Assembly: GCA_934271065.1 (NCBI GenBank)
Contig: CAKQQQ010000002.1
Coordinates: forward strand, 321,406-385,405
Direction of reading: 5' to 3'
DNA length: 64,000 nt
DNA from: an uncultured Clostridia bacterium
Lineage (GTDB): Bacteria > Bacillota > Clostridia > Christensenellales > Borkfalkiaceae
The notes beneath the pieces were generated by a model. It was not told the DNA's origin. It made no database searches and saw nothing but the letters and a program-made list of their open reading frames with translations. Shown here in pieces: positions 50,640 to 59,557 of this stretch (position 1 is the first letter of the stretch; the number at the start of each line of letters is the position of its first letter). Both the position numbers and the translations under genes were made by a program.

Positions 50640-51158
50640 TTATTCGGCTTTATCCGCAGTTACCGTTTCGGCTTTCTTTGCGGTGGTTTTCTTGGTCGTA
50701 GTAGTTGTCTTCTTCGCCGTGGTCGTAGTCTTCTTGGCGGTGGAAGTCGTCTTCTTCGCGGCGGGTTTCTTTACTTCGCCTTCCGCGGAAGCCGCGCTCG
50801 TTTTCTTTGCCGCAGTCTTCTTCGCAGGGGCTGCCGCAGCGACTTTCTTCGCTTCGAGCGACGCGCCGCACTTCTTGCAGACGCGGAATTTCTTTCCGCC
50901 TTCGACTTTATATCCGACTCTCGTCGCCTTTCCGCAAGCGGGGCATACTACGAGTACGTTGGACGCGTCAATCGCGCCTACCTGATTGACGATCGCGCTC
51001 GTTTCGTTCGCGCTTCTCGCCTTTTTGCTCTTCTTCTGAACGTTTACGCCGTCGATTTTGATCTTGTTGTCTTCGGGAATACTCGCGATGACTTTACCCG
51101 TCTTGCCGGCGTCTTTACCCGTTAAAACGAGAACGGTATCATTCTTTTTAACTTTCAT
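50640..51158 (-). CDS. rplX: 50S ribosomal protein L24 with histone-H1-like tail
   Basis: 172 residues where about 100-105 are usual. Residues 1-103 are normal L24: KKNDTVLVLTGKDAGKTGKV, the KOW part, and a zinc ribbon with C72, C75, C94 and C97 (CPACGKATRVG, CKKCGA). Residues 104-172 are an added tail made almost only of Lys, Ala, Thr (AAKKTTSTAKKTTTT-like), ending AETVTADKAE. The tail is basic and disordered like bacterial histone-H1 tails and would lie near the peptide tunnel exit. Reading frame and codon use are continuous with the core, so it is not a frameshift artefact. Confidence 0.93.
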   Translation of the reverse strand: MKVKKNDTVLVLTGKDAGKTGKVIASIPEDNKIKIDGVNVQKKSKKARSANETSAIVNQVGAIDASNVLVVCPACGKATRVGYKVEGGKKFRVCKKCGASLEAKKVAAAAPAKKTAAKKTSAASAEGEVKKPAAKKTTSTAKKTTTTAKKTTTTTKKTTAKKAETVTADKAE

Positions 51159-51170
51159 TTCGCACTCTCC

Positions 51171-51539
51171 TTACAGTACTTCCGGAGCAAGAGATACGAT
51201 TCTCATATAATCTCTCTCGCGGAGTTCTCTCGCAACCGGTCCGAAGATACGCGTGCCTCTGGGCTGTTTCTGGTTATCGATGATAACCGCCGCGTTGTCG
51301 TCGAACCTGATATGAGTGCCGTCTGCGCGGCGAAGCCCTTTGGAAGTTCTGACTATAACTGCCTTTACGACGTCGCCTTTCTTGACCGCGCCGCCGGGGG
51401 TAGCCGTCTTTACGCTGGCAACGATTACGTCGCCGATGTTACCCGTCCTTCTGAACGATCCGCCGAGTACTCTGATGCACATTATTTCTTTCGCGCCCGA
51501 GTTGTCAGCAATCGTAAGTCTGGTCTGTGGTTGTATCAT
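51171..51539 (-). CDS. rplN: 50S ribosomal protein L14
   Basis: 122 residues; MIQPQTRLTIADNSGAKEI and GTRIFGPVARELRE are diagnostic. Confidence 0.98.
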   Translation of the reverse strand: MIQPQTRLTIADNSGAKEIMCIRVLGGSFRRTGNIGDVIVASVKTATPGGAVKKGDVVKAVIVRTSKGLRRADGTHIRFDDNAAVIIDNQKQPRGTRIFGPVARELRERDYMRIVSLAPEVL

Positions 51540-51559
51540 AAATTACGCTCCCTCCTGTA

Positions 51560-51814
51560 TTATTTAGCCTTTTCGATGATTTCGGCGACTCTCCAATTCT
51601 TATCCTTGGAAAGTTTACGGGTTTCGACTATTCTTACCTTATCGCCTACGCCGCACGCGTTCTCCTCGTCGTGAGCCTTATACTTCTTGGACGAAGTAAC
51701 GGTCTTTTTATACAAGGGATGCATGGCTCTTTGTTCGACGGTAACGACTACCGTCTTATCCATTTTGTCGGAAGTAACTATTCCGACTCTCTCTTTTCTT
51801 AAATTTCTTTCCAT
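51560..51814 (-). CDS. rpsQ: 30S ribosomal protein S17
   Basis: 84 residues; RKERVGIVTSDKMDKTVVV and RIVETRKLSKDKNWRV match S17. Confidence 0.97.
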   Translation of the reverse strand: MERNLRKERVGIVTSDKMDKTVVVTVEQRAMHPLYKKTVTSSKKYKAHDEENACGVGDKVRIVETRKLSKDKNWRVAEIIEKAK

Positions 51815-51829
51815 CTTCCGTTCCTCCGA

Positions 51830-52030
51830 TTATACGCTCGCTTTGAGTTCTCTCGCGCGGATTTCCGTTTTGATTCTCGCGATATCCTTCTTGGTCGTCT
51901 TTACGACGTTCGGATTTTCGAGTTGACCGGTCGCCTGACGGAAACGAAGGTTAAAGAGTTCGTCCTTAAGATCGGACAATTTCGTTGCCAACTCATCGTT
52001 GGTCATTCCGTGAATTTCTTGCGCTTTCAT
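51830..52030 (-). CDS. rpmC: 50S ribosomal protein L29
   Basis: 66 residues; KDELFNLRFRQATGQLENP is the conserved core of L29, at the tunnel exit next to L23. Confidence 0.97.
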   Translation of the reverse strand: MKAQEIHGMTNDELATKLSDLKDELFNLRFRQATGQLENPNVVKTTKKDIARIKTEIRARELKASV

Positions 52031-52032
52031 TT

Positions 52033-52464
52033 TCAGCCTTCAACTCCTTCCGTAGTTTTTTCTTTGACTACGAACTTCGTCTTGATGGGAAGTTTGTGTC
52101 CCGCAAGACGCATAGCCTCTCTCGCGTCGGCTTCGGAAACGCCCGCCATTTCAAACAATACTCTGCCGGGTTTTACTACCGCCGCCCAGTATTCTACGTT
52201 ACCTTTACCGGAACCCATACGAGTGCCTGCGGGTTTCTTTGAAATGGGCTTGTGCGGGAATACGTCTATCCATACCTGACCGCCACGCTTGATGAATCTC
52301 GTCATCGCGATACGCGCCGCTTCTATCTGATTGGAAGTTACCCACGCGCAACCGTCCGCTACCAGACCGTATTCGCCGTAAGCGATAACGTTACCTTTGG
52401 TAACCTTGCCGGTCATTCTGCCGCGATGCTGTTTTCTTCTCTTTACTCTTTTAGGCATCAACAT
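52033..52464 (-). CDS. rplP: 50S ribosomal protein L16
   Basis: 143 residues; start MLMPKRVKRRKQHRGRM matches the Bacillus form (MLLPKR), so the first ATG is used rather than the third codon. GRVLFEMAGVSEADAREAM and PIKTKFV are typical. Two bases from rpsC. Confidence 0.97.
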   Translation of the reverse strand: MLMPKRVKRRKQHRGRMTGKVTKGNVIAYGEYGLVADGCAWVTSNQIEAARIAMTRFIKRGGQVWIDVFPHKPISKKPAGTRMGSGKGNVEYWAAVVKPGRVLFEMAGVSEADAREAMRLAGHKLPIKTKFVVKEKTTEGVEG

Positions 52465-52466
52465 AA

Positions 52467-53129
52467 TTAAGCCTCGCCTCCTTCGGTTTTCTTAACCGCG
52501 CCGAGAACCTCGCCTTTGTAAAGCCAGACCTTGATACCGATCGCGCCGAAAGTGGTGTGAGCGGTAGCGATGCCGTAATCGATGTCCGCGCGGAGCGTCT
52601 GAAGGGGTATAGATCCTTCGTGATACTGTTCGCATCTCGCTATTTCCGCGCCGTCGAGACGACCGCTGACCATAACCTTGATACCCTTTACGCCCGACTT
52701 CATCGATCTCGATATAGCCTGTTTCATACTTCTTCTGAAAGACGCTCTCTTTTCGAGTTGCGCCGCGATGGACTCCGCAACGAGTTGCGCGTCCGCGTCG
52801 GGTTTCTTTACTTCGAAGATGTTTACGGAAACCGGCTTGCCGTTGGTTATCTTGGCAAGTTTCTTCTTCATTACTTCGATTTCCGCGCCTGCCTTGCCGA
52901 TAAGCACACCGGGGCGAGCCGTGTAAATCGTAACCGCAACCTTGCCTGCCGCTCTCTCTATGGTAACCTTGGAGATAGCAGCCGCAAAGTAAGTGTCTTT
53001 AACGTACTTTCTGATGTCGTAATCCTCTTTAAGGAACGCGCCGAATTCTTTTTTGTCGGCGTACCATTGAGTATCCCAACCTTTGATGATTCCTACTCTC
53101 AATCCGTGCGGATTAACTTTCTGTCCCAT
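52467..53129 (-). CDS. rpsC: 30S ribosomal protein S3
   Basis: 220 residues; MGQKVNPHGLRVGIIKGWDT, the KH-type PGVLIGKAGAEIEVMKKKL and GLDGAEIARCEQYHEG-like region (GRLDGAEIAR) identify S3 of the mRNA entry site. Confidence 0.98.
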   Translation of the reverse strand: MGQKVNPHGLRVGIIKGWDTQWYADKKEFGAFLKEDYDIRKYVKDTYFAAAISKVTIERAAGKVAVTIYTARPGVLIGKAGAEIEVMKKKLAKITNGKPVSVNIFEVKKPDADAQLVAESIAAQLEKRASFRRSMKQAISRSMKSGVKGIKVMVSGRLDGAEIARCEQYHEGSIPLQTLRADIDYGIATAHTTFGAIGIKVWLYKGEVLGAVKKTEGGEA

Positions 53130-53139
53130 ACCTGTCTCC

Positions 53140-53526
53140 TTACTTTCTCACGTCGAGTATAACCGTAATGTGGCTCGTTCTTTTAAGGATTCTGAATCCT
53201 CTGCCGTGTCCCATAGGTTGCATTCTTTTCAGAGTCGGACCCTGATCCGCAAAGCACTCCGCAACGTAAAGGTCGGCGGGATTCATCTGCAGATTGTGTT
53301 CGGCGTTCGCCGCAGCCGAAAGAACTACTTTCTTTATCGGCAACGCGCCTGCTTTCGACACGTTTTCGAGTATGGCTACCGCTTCGTTTACGTCTTTGCC
53401 GCGGATAAGGTCGAGTACGACTCTTACTTTATAGGGCGAAATTCTGACGTATTTGGCAATCGCCTTCGGTCTTCTGTCTTTATTTTCCTCAATTCTCTGA
53501 GTCTTTAATTTAGTATTCTTAGCCAT
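53140..53526 (-). CDS. rplV: 50S ribosomal protein L22
   Basis: 128 residues; AIAKYVRISPYKVRVVLDLI, the KVVLSAAANAEHN segment and PTLKRMQPMGHGRGFRI are typical. Its loop lines the exit tunnel. Confidence 0.97.
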   Translation of the reverse strand: MAKNTKLKTQRIEENKDRRPKAIAKYVRISPYKVRVVLDLIRGKDVNEAVAILENVSKAGALPIKKVVLSAAANAEHNLQMNPADLYVAECFADQGPTLKRMQPMGHGRGFRILKRTSHITVILDVRK

Positions 53527-53540
53527 TGCTGTCGCCTCCC

Positions 53541-53819
53541 TTATTTACCGCCCGTCGTCTTGGAACCGGCATGACCTTTGAATGTACGGGTGGGCGCGAA
53601 CTCGCCGAGTTTGCAACCTACCATATCTTCGGTAACGTATACGGGAACGTGTTTTCTTCCGTCGTGTACGGCGATCGTGTGACCGACCATCTGCGGGAAT
53701 ATCGTCGAACTTCTCGACCACGTTTTGAGGACGGATTTCTTGTTCTCGGCGTTCAACGCCTCGACTCTTTTAAGCAATTTGCTTTGGACGTAAGGTCCTT
53801 TTTTAACGCTTCTGCTCAT
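53541..53819 (-). CDS. rpsS: 30S ribosomal protein S19
   Basis: 92 residues; MSRSVKKGPYVQSKLLKRVE and the HKLGEF-type end (KLGEFAPTRTFKGH) are diagnostic. Confidence 0.98.
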   Translation of the reverse strand: MSRSVKKGPYVQSKLLKRVEALNAENKKSVLKTWSRSSTIFPQMVGHTIAVHDGRKHVPVYVTEDMVGCKLGEFAPTRTFKGHAGSKTTGGK

Positions 53820-53837
53820 ATTCTTCTTCTACTCTCC

Positions 53838-54665
53838 TCAATTGATTCTCTTAAGAATAAACTTGTCGGTCTTATTCTTCTTCTTTCTCGTCTTGTAGCC
53901 GAGTGCGGGTTTACCCCACGGAGTCATAGGACCTGCGTGACCGATCGGGCTTCTGCCTTCGCCGCCGCCGTGCGGGTGATCGCACGGGTTCATTACCGAA
54001 CCTCTGACGGTAGGTCTGATACCCATATGTCTCTTCTTACCGGCTTTACCGATTCTGATGATTTCGTGATCGAGATTGCCGATCTGACCGACGGTCGCTT
54101 TGCATTTGACCGGAACGTATCTCATTTCGCCGCTGGGAAGTTTAAGCGTTGCAAGCCCGCCTTCCTTCGCCATAAGTTGAGCCGCCATACCCGCGCTTCT
54201 CGCAAGTTGACCGCCTTTGCCCGGCTGAAGTTCGATGTTGTGTATCATAGTACCGACGGGAATGTTCTCTATCGGAAGGCAGTTGCCTACCTTAATATCC
54301 GCTTCCGCGCCCGAAACGACTACGTCGCCTACGTTGAGACCGACGGGGGCGAGTATATATCTCTTTTCGCCGTCGGCGTAGAACAAAAGCGCGATGTTGG
54401 CGGTTCTGTTCGGATCGTATTCGATCGTCTTTACGGTTGCCTTTACTCCGTCTTTATTTCTCTTGAAATCTATGATACGGTACTTTCTCTTATTGCCGCC
54501 GCCGTGATGACGAACGGTTATTTTACCCTGCGCGTTTCTGCCCGCGGTGTGTCTCTGGTCTTCGAGAAGAGATCTTTCGGGTTTCGTGCAGGTAATTTCT
54601 TCGTAGGTGCTTACCGTCATGAAACGGCGCGCCGCAGAAGTCGGTTTATATCTTTTAATACCCAT
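53838..54665 (-). CDS. rplB: 50S ribosomal protein L2
   Basis: 275 residues; MGIKRYKPTSAARRFMTVS, GGGNKRKYRIIDFKR and the peptidyl-transferase-near MNPCDHPHGGGEGRSPIG are diagnostic. Confidence 0.99.
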   Translation of the reverse strand: MGIKRYKPTSAARRFMTVSTYEEITCTKPERSLLEDQRHTAGRNAQGKITVRHHGGGNKRKYRIIDFKRNKDGVKATVKTIEYDPNRTANIALLFYADGEKRYILAPVGLNVGDVVVSGAEADIKVGNCLPIENIPVGTMIHNIELQPGKGGQLARSAGMAAQLMAKEGGLATLKLPSGEMRYVPVKCKATVGQIGNLDHEIIRIGKAGKKRHMGIRPTVRGSVMNPCDHPHGGGEGRSPIGHAGPMTPWGKPALGYKTRKKKNKTDKFILKRIN

Positions 54666-54683
54666 AGTCTGATTCCTCCGTGA

Positions 54684-54971
54684 TTATTGAAGCGACTCGA
54701 AGAACTCGATGCCCTTGCTGTCTTTCTTCAAAGTTACAACGGCTTTCTTCCAGTCGGAAGTATAGCCCTGACTTCTACCCATTCTCTTTAACTTGCCGTG
54801 ATAGTTAGCGGTGTTTACTTTTTCGACCTGAACGCCGAATCTCTTTTCGACTTCGAGTTTGATCTCGGTCTTGTTGGCGTTTTTGGCAACGACGAAGGTG
54901 TACTTCTTATCTTTAATCGTCGCGTAACTCTTCTCGGAAAGAAGCGGTCTTAAAATGATTTCCCTTTCCAT
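54684..54971 (-). CDS. rplW: 50S ribosomal protein L23
   Basis: 95 residues; ILRPLLSEKSYATIKDKKYT and VEKRFGVQVEKVNTAN match L23, the docking site for SRP and trigger factor. Overlaps rplD by one base. Confidence 0.97.
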   Translation of the reverse strand: MEREIILRPLLSEKSYATIKDKKYTFVVAKNANKTEIKLEVEKRFGVQVEKVNTANYHGKLKRMGRSQGYTSDWKKAVVTLKKDSKGIEFFESLQ

Positions 54972-55594
54972 TATTCTCCGTAAACCTCCTGCAATTTCTC
55001 TACCGCGCCCTTAGCGATAACGACTACGGCGTTCTTTACGACGTCGTAAGTGTTGAGTTGGTCGACGGGCAAAGTCTGCAACTTCTGAAGGTTGCGCGCA
55101 GCCCTGATTACCAACGCGTCGTTGTCGTTCATTACCATAAGAACGGTCTTATCGAATTTGAAAGCGTCCATAAACGCTACCATTTCTTTGGTTTTGCCTT
55201 CCGCTACCGCGATGTCGTCGAGAACGATGAATTCGCCGTCCGCAACTCTCTTGGAAAGCGCGGAGAACAACGCCGTACGTCTTGCGGTGATGTTCATCTT
55301 CTTACCGAAATCTCTCGACTTGGGCGCGAATACCACGCCGCCCTTTATCCATTGCGGGGCTCTTATCGAACCTTGTCTGGCGTTACCCGTGCCTTTCTGT
55401 CTCCAAGGCTTTCTTCCGCCGCCTCTTACTTCGGTTCTCGTCAAAGTACCCTTCGTACCCTGACGCATATTTGCAAGGCGCGTAACTACCGCCTGATGAA
55501 TAAGCGGTTCGTTGTACTCTATCTCGAACAACGCGCCGAGATCCATCGATCCGGTTTCTTGTCCTTTCATATTATAAACTTTTACGTTTGCCAT
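54971..55594 (-). CDS. rplD: 50S ribosomal protein L4
   Basis: 207 residues from the ATG at 55594 (MANVKVYNMKGQE), which is 10 bases after GGAG; an in-frame GTG three codons earlier is too close to that site. GGGRKPWRQKGTGNARQGS, the tunnel loop, is canonical. In many bacteria L4 represses its own operon by binding the S10 leader. Confidence 0.97.
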   Translation of the reverse strand: MANVKVYNMKGQETGSMDLGALFEIEYNEPLIHQAVVTRLANMRQGTKGTLTRTEVRGGGRKPWRQKGTGNARQGSIRAPQWIKGGVVFAPKSRDFGKKMNITARRTALFSALSKRVADGEFIVLDDIAVAEGKTKEMVAFMDAFKFDKTVLMVMNDNDALVIRAARNLQKLQTLPVDQLNTYDVVKNAVVVIAKGAVEKLQEVYGE

Positions 55595-55608
55595 ATTATT
55601 CACGCTCC

Positions 55609-56238
55609 TTATTTAACGCTGTCGGTAACGGTTACGACTCCGCCCTTAGGTCCGGGAATTGCGCCCTTTATAAGGAGTACGTTTCTCGCCGCGTCTACCT
55701 TGACGATTTCAAGGTTTTGTATGGTCACTCTTTCGTTACCGTACTGACCGGGCATCTTCTTGTTCTTGAATACCCGCGACGGAGAACTGTTCGCGCCCAT
55801 AGATCCGACTTCTCTGTGAACGGGGCCTACGCCGTGCGTCATTTTAAGACGATGATGATTCCATCTCTTGATAACGCCCGTGAAACCGTGACCTTTGGTA
55901 AGACCGACCACGTCGACGCGATCGCCGTCCGCAAAACTTTCGACCGTAAGCACCTGACCTACCGCGTACTTGCCGCAGTCGTCGAATTTGAATTCTTTAA
56001 GCACTTTCTGCGGTTCTACGCCCGCTTTTTTGAACTGTCCGTTATCGGGTTTGTTAAGGTCTTTCTCTTCGACTTTGCCGAAGCCTACCTTAACGGCAGC
56101 GTATCCGTCCTTTTCGGCAGTCTTGATCTGCACTACCGGGCAAGGACCTGCTTCAACGACCGTAACGGGGATTACTTTTCCGTCTGCGGAAAAGATCTGG
56201 GTCATTCCCAATTTTTTTCCAATGATTGCTTTATTCAT
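55609..56238 (-). CDS. rplC: 50S ribosomal protein L3
   Basis: 209 residues; KAIIGKKLGMTQIFSADGK, KGHGFTGVIKRWNHHRLKM and GSMGANSSPSRVFKNKKMPG are diagnostic. Confidence 0.98.
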   Translation of the reverse strand: MNKAIIGKKLGMTQIFSADGKVIPVTVVEAGPCPVVQIKTAEKDGYAAVKVGFGKVEEKDLNKPDNGQFKKAGVEPQKVLKEFKFDDCGKYAVGQVLTVESFADGDRVDVVGLTKGHGFTGVIKRWNHHRLKMTHGVGPVHREVGSMGANSSPSRVFKNKKMPGQYGNERVTIQNLEIVKVDAARNVLLIKGAIPGPKGGVVTVTDSVK

Positions 56239-56269
56239 AGATAAAGTTCACCTCCGATTTTTTTCTTGA

Positions 56270-56569
56270 TTAGAGTTTGATTTTTACGTCTACGCCCGCA
56301 GGAAGATGGATGCTGTCGAGTATTTTCGCGTTCGTCGAGTAAATGTCGATAAGTCTCTTGTGAGTTCTTATCTCGAACTGCTCGCGGCTATCCTTATACT
56401 TGTGGGGAGAACGAAGGATCGTTACGACTTCCTTTTCGGTGGGAAGCGGAATCGGGCCGCTTATCTTCGCGCCCGCCTTTTTCATAGTTTCTACGATCCT
56501 TTCGGTTGCCTGGTCTACGGTTTTATTGTCGTAAGCCGCCAACTTGATTCTGATTTTCTGACCTGCCAT
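56270..56569 (-). CDS. rpsJ: 30S ribosomal protein S10
   Basis: 99 residues; IRIKLAAYDNKTVDQA, GPIPLPTEKEVVTILRSPH and REQFEIRTHKRLIDI are diagnostic of S10/NusE. First gene of the 15.5-kb ribosomal supercluster that ends with rplQ. The str operon genes (rpsL, rpsG, fusA, tuf) that often precede it are not present. Confidence 0.98.
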   Translation of the reverse strand: MAGQKIRIKLAAYDNKTVDQATERIVETMKKAGAKISGPIPLPTEKEVVTILRSPHKYKDSREQFEIRTHKRLIDIYSTNAKILDSIHLPAGVDVKIKL

Positions 56570-56829
56570 GTGTTTACCTCCGATTTTATACTAACGTGTT
56601 GTCAACGTTGCCGTGTGTGTCGCGCTTTTCACAATAAAAAAATCACTCGCTGCCGTGTGTTTCGCGAATGACCTAATACTGCTATACGCGCAGTTAGTCG
56701 CAGGGGTCGCGCCCCCGCATTTGTCAATGAAAATTATCTTCCCTACTCGTTTCGCGGTTCCGGAGCCGACGAGCGAGCGTTGGGTTTGAAGTAACTTTTC
56801 ATCTCAACCCTATTTTACACAGCCTATGT
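56570..56829 (-). promoter_or_regulatory. Long structured leader of the S10 operon
   Basis: About 250 untranslated bases between promoter and rpsJ. Two direct copies of an 18-base block (56607-56624 and 56649-56666; two mismatches) and a small GC-rich hairpin near 56700-56715 (GGGGTCGCGCCCC) are seen. Such leaders often bind L4 or attenuate transcription; the sequence alone does not show which. Confidence 0.5.
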
Positions 56830-56858
56830 ATCATAACATAACGAACGGGTATTGTCAA
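56830..56858 (-). promoter_or_regulatory. Strong promoter of the S10 operon
   Basis: Minus-strand TTGACA, 17-bp spacer, TATGAT, with TG one base before the -10 box (extended -10). Confidence 0.85.
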
Positions 56859-56966
56859 ACGATTTTTTAAGGTTTCCGAATATTTTTTAATATTTTTTTG
56901 GGCGGGATTTTTCGGGTTTTCGACTCCGCCCGCCTACGGACGATTAACGCGCTTTCGCGCCGCGCC

Positions 56967-57019
56967 GCCCTATCCTTACGCACGCAAGCGTTTTATCTCT
57001 GCCCTATCCTTACGCACGC
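56967..57019. repeat. Exact 19-bp direct repeat
   Basis: GCCCTATCCTTACGCACGC occurs at 56967-56985 and 57001-57019 (period 34) followed each time by a similar GCGTTTTAT/GTGTTTTAT. Non-coding, upstream of the S10 promoter. Confidence 0.85.
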
Positions 57020-57042
57020 GCGCGTGTTTTATAATGAAAGGA

Positions 57043-57075
57043 CCGAAGGCGAGGTTACGAAAACCTCGCCTTCGG
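57043..57075 (-). terminator. Terminator of the pst-pho operon
   Basis: Perfect 14-bp stem CCGAAGGCGAGGTT with a 5-base loop, about 115 bp after the phoR stop; followed on the minus strand by CCTTTC. Confidence 0.7.
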
Positions 57076-57188
57076 CACAATGGAGAAATAATTGAAACAA
57101 GAAAAAACCTGTGTGATCGATTTTATGGCTGTATTATACAGCGTCAATATGATTGTATTATGATGTGTTTTTGTAAATTGTGTGAAAT

Positions 57189-58847
57189 TTATCTCGTTTT
57201 TACGACTACGGTAGTGCCTGCGCCGTAAGTGGACGTTAAAGACAGATCGAAACCGTACAGTTGGCATATGTGTTTTACTATCGCGAGACCGAGCCCCGTT
57301 CCGCCGCTTTCGCGCGAGCGGGATTTGTTTACCCTGTAAAACCGTTCGAAAAGTCTCGCCTTGTCCTTTTCTTCTATGCCTATGCCGTCGTCTTCGACGC
57401 TCAGCGAGAATTTTCCGTCGCCTTCGTCGCTTATCTTTACTTTGACGAAACCGCCGTCGTTTCCGTAGCGCACGCCGTTTTCGACGAGATTTTTGATAAG
57501 TTCCACGGCATGTTCCCGTTCGATTTCGATCGTAGCGTCGCCGTCTGCCGTAACGGTTATCTTTTTCTTTTCCGCCATACCCGAAAGGCTTTCCTTTACT
57601 TCCGCGGCGACTTCGCCGAGACTTACCTTTTCGGCGTTTATCTCCTTTTGCGATTCGAGTTTGGATAAGTCGAGCATATCCGACAACAGCGCGAGTATGC
57701 GGTTTATTTCTTTGTCGGTTTTCGCCGTGAATTTCTTTATTTCTTCGTCGGAAGTTTTAAGCGATATAAGGTCGTTGAAGCCCTTGATCGCCGTAAGCGG
57801 AGTTTTCAACTCGTGCGAGGCGTCGGCGAAAAATTCCCCGCGCATCTTCTCGCCGCGTTTTACCGCGGTTATGTCCGTGGCGACTATTATCGAACAGCCG
57901 TTGTCGACGGGTTTTACGGATACCATATACGTTTTGCCGTCCGTCTCGTAGTCCGTCTCCGAGCCTTTGCGTTCGGTTACGGCGAGTTTCGCGGCGGTAA
58001 GGAAGTTTTCGTCGTCCGTGAGCGCGGTATAGTTCTTGCCGACGTAACCGCTGCCCGCAAACACTTCGCCCGCGACTTTGTTAGCCGTCCGCACCGTACC
58101 TTCGCAGTCGAGAACGACTATTCCGTCGGAGACGTTGCTAAGTATATAATCGAGCCGCTCCTTTTCGTCGGTCGCCGCCTTTACGGACGAACTCAACTGT
58201 TCTGCGACGGTATCGATTTCGGTCATTATTCCGTCTATTTCGGCGTCGCCCGTAGGCACGCGATCCGTTTTTACGCCCTTTTCGGCGTTTTCAAGACCTT
58301 TTTTTACGTCTTCGAGCGGTTTTATTACCGAGCCCGTGACGATTATGCTTGCGATATACGAAAGGAACAACGCGCTTATCAGCACCCATACCGTGGTGGT
58401 AACGGTTTTGCCGACGTAAGAATTAACGTCTTCTACGGGTATGGAAACTCTGACCGCGACCGCACCGACCGCCGTTTCCGCCTTTTCGGCGTAGTACACG
58501 AAATCTTTGCCGAGCGACGCGCTCCGTCTCGTTACGGTTACGGGCTTGCCGCCGAACGCCGCGATTATCTCTTCTCTGTCGGCGTGCGGTTTACCTACCA
58601 CGCTCGCGTCCCGACTGTCGGCTATAACCGTTCCGTCTTCGTTTACGACGGTAACTCTCACGCCCGACGGCACGTTTTCGGCAACGTGGTCGTTATAGTT
58701 GGCGACGTAGACTTTGGTAAGAGCGATTATATTCTTTTCCGCTTCTTCGTATCGCGTTTTTTTGCTGACGGTAAGCCCCGAAAGGAACAAAATCAGCAGG
58801 GACAGAGTGATTATTATTAAATTGAACGCAACTAATTTCTTTTTCAT
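57189..58847 (-). CDS. phoR: PhoR-type sensor histidine kinase
   Basis: 552 residues. Membrane segments at about 6-26 and 150-172 flank an extracytoplasmic sensor domain (VRVTVVNEDGTVIADSR); then HAMP, a PAS domain (about 228-330), the phosphoacceptor helix with H345 (DASHELKTPLTAIKG), and the ATPase with NLVENGVRYG, DDGIGIEEKD and GGTGLGLAI. Downstream of phoB by 12 bp and at the end of the pst operon, so phosphate starvation signalling is the clear inference. Confidence 0.93.
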   Translation of the reverse strand: MKKKLVAFNLIIITLSLLILFLSGLTVSKKTRYEEAEKNIIALTKVYVANYNDHVAENVPSGVRVTVVNEDGTVIADSRDASVVGKPHADREEIIAAFGGKPVTVTRRSASLGKDFVYYAEKAETAVGAVAVRVSIPVEDVNSYVGKTVTTTVWVLISALFLSYIASIIVTGSVIKPLEDVKKGLENAEKGVKTDRVPTGDAEIDGIMTEIDTVAEQLSSSVKAATDEKERLDYILSNVSDGIVVLDCEGTVRTANKVAGEVFAGSGYVGKNYTALTDDENFLTAAKLAVTERKGSETDYETDGKTYMVSVKPVDNGCSIIVATDITAVKRGEKMRGEFFADASHELKTPLTAIKGFNDLISLKTSDEEIKKFTAKTDKEINRILALLSDMLDLSKLESQKEINAEKVSLGEVAAEVKESLSGMAEKKKITVTADGDATIEIEREHAVELIKNLVENGVRYGNDGGFVKVKISDEGDGKFSLSVEDDGIGIEEKDKARLFERFYRVNKSRSRESGGTGLGLAIVKHICQLYGFDLSLTSTYGAGTTVVVKTR

Positions 58848-58859
58848 TTCAATCGATGA

Positions 58860-59531
58860 TTATTTTAATATATACCCGACGCCCCTTACGGTGGAAAGTT
58901 CCGCATAAGAGCCTTCGAGAATTTTGCGCAGGTCGCCGATATGCACGTCGAGCGTGCGCGTTTCGCCGTAATTCTCGCCCCAGACCTTATCGAGCAGATC
59001 GTCGCGATAATTTATCTTTTCGGCGTTGATTACGAGTATTTTCAACAATTCGTACTGCTTCGGCGTAAGGGTTTTCTCATTTCCGCAGACCGTTACGACG
59101 CGTTTGTCGTCGTCTATTTTCACGTCCTTGAAGACGAACGTTCTGCCCGCTTTCGCCACGCCGCGCAGTTTGGCGTTTATTCTCGCCACGAGTTCGAGTA
59201 CGCCGAAGGGTTTGGCGATATAGTCGTCCGCGCCGGAATCGAGACCTTTGACCTTATCTATTTCGGTGGTTTTCGCCGATACCATTATAACGGGAATATC
59301 GGCGGTAACCGCGCTATCGCGTAACTTTTTCAAAATTTCGTACCCGTCCGCGCCGTCGAGCATAATATCCAGCACGATAAGGTCGGGCAAGCGGTTTGCC
59401 AAAGCCGCTTGGAGCGAGTTTTCGCCGTCGCAGGTAACGACGTCGAAGCCCGCGCCCTTTAACGCGTACGAATACACTTCGCGGATATTCTCTTCGTCGT
59501 CAACGCAATAAATAAGTCTTTTGTCGTCCAT
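58860..59531 (-). CDS. phoB: PhoB/PhoP-type response regulator
   Basis: 223 residues, OmpR/PhoB family. Receiver with phosphoacceptor Asp in LIVLDIMLDGADGYE, conserved MVSAKTTE and YIAKPFGVLEL; winged helix with LTPKQYELLKIL, RDDLLDKVWGEN and TRTLDVHIGDLRK. It should bind the direct repeats upstream of pstS. Confidence 0.94.
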   Translation of the reverse strand: MDDKRLIYCVDDEENIREVYSYALKGAGFDVVTCDGENSLQAALANRLPDLIVLDIMLDGADGYEILKKLRDSAVTADIPVIMVSAKTTEIDKVKGLDSGADDYIAKPFGVLELVARINAKLRGVAKAGRTFVFKDVKIDDDKRVVTVCGNEKTLTPKQYELLKILVINAEKINYRDDLLDKVWGENYGETRTLDVHIGDLRKILEGSYAELSTVRGVGYILK

Positions 59532-59557
59532 TTTTCTCCTTTTTCAAGCGAACGGAA

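Noticed and set aside
53526..54683. 385-codon plus-strand frame opposite rpsS and rplB
   Set aside because: Antisense of two unmistakable ribosomal genes; no ribosome-binding site or family pattern.
57813..58820. 335-codon plus-strand frame opposite phoR, and a similar one opposite pstCA (61751-62746)
   Set aside because: Antisense shadows with Arg/Tyr-rich composition unlike any real protein here.
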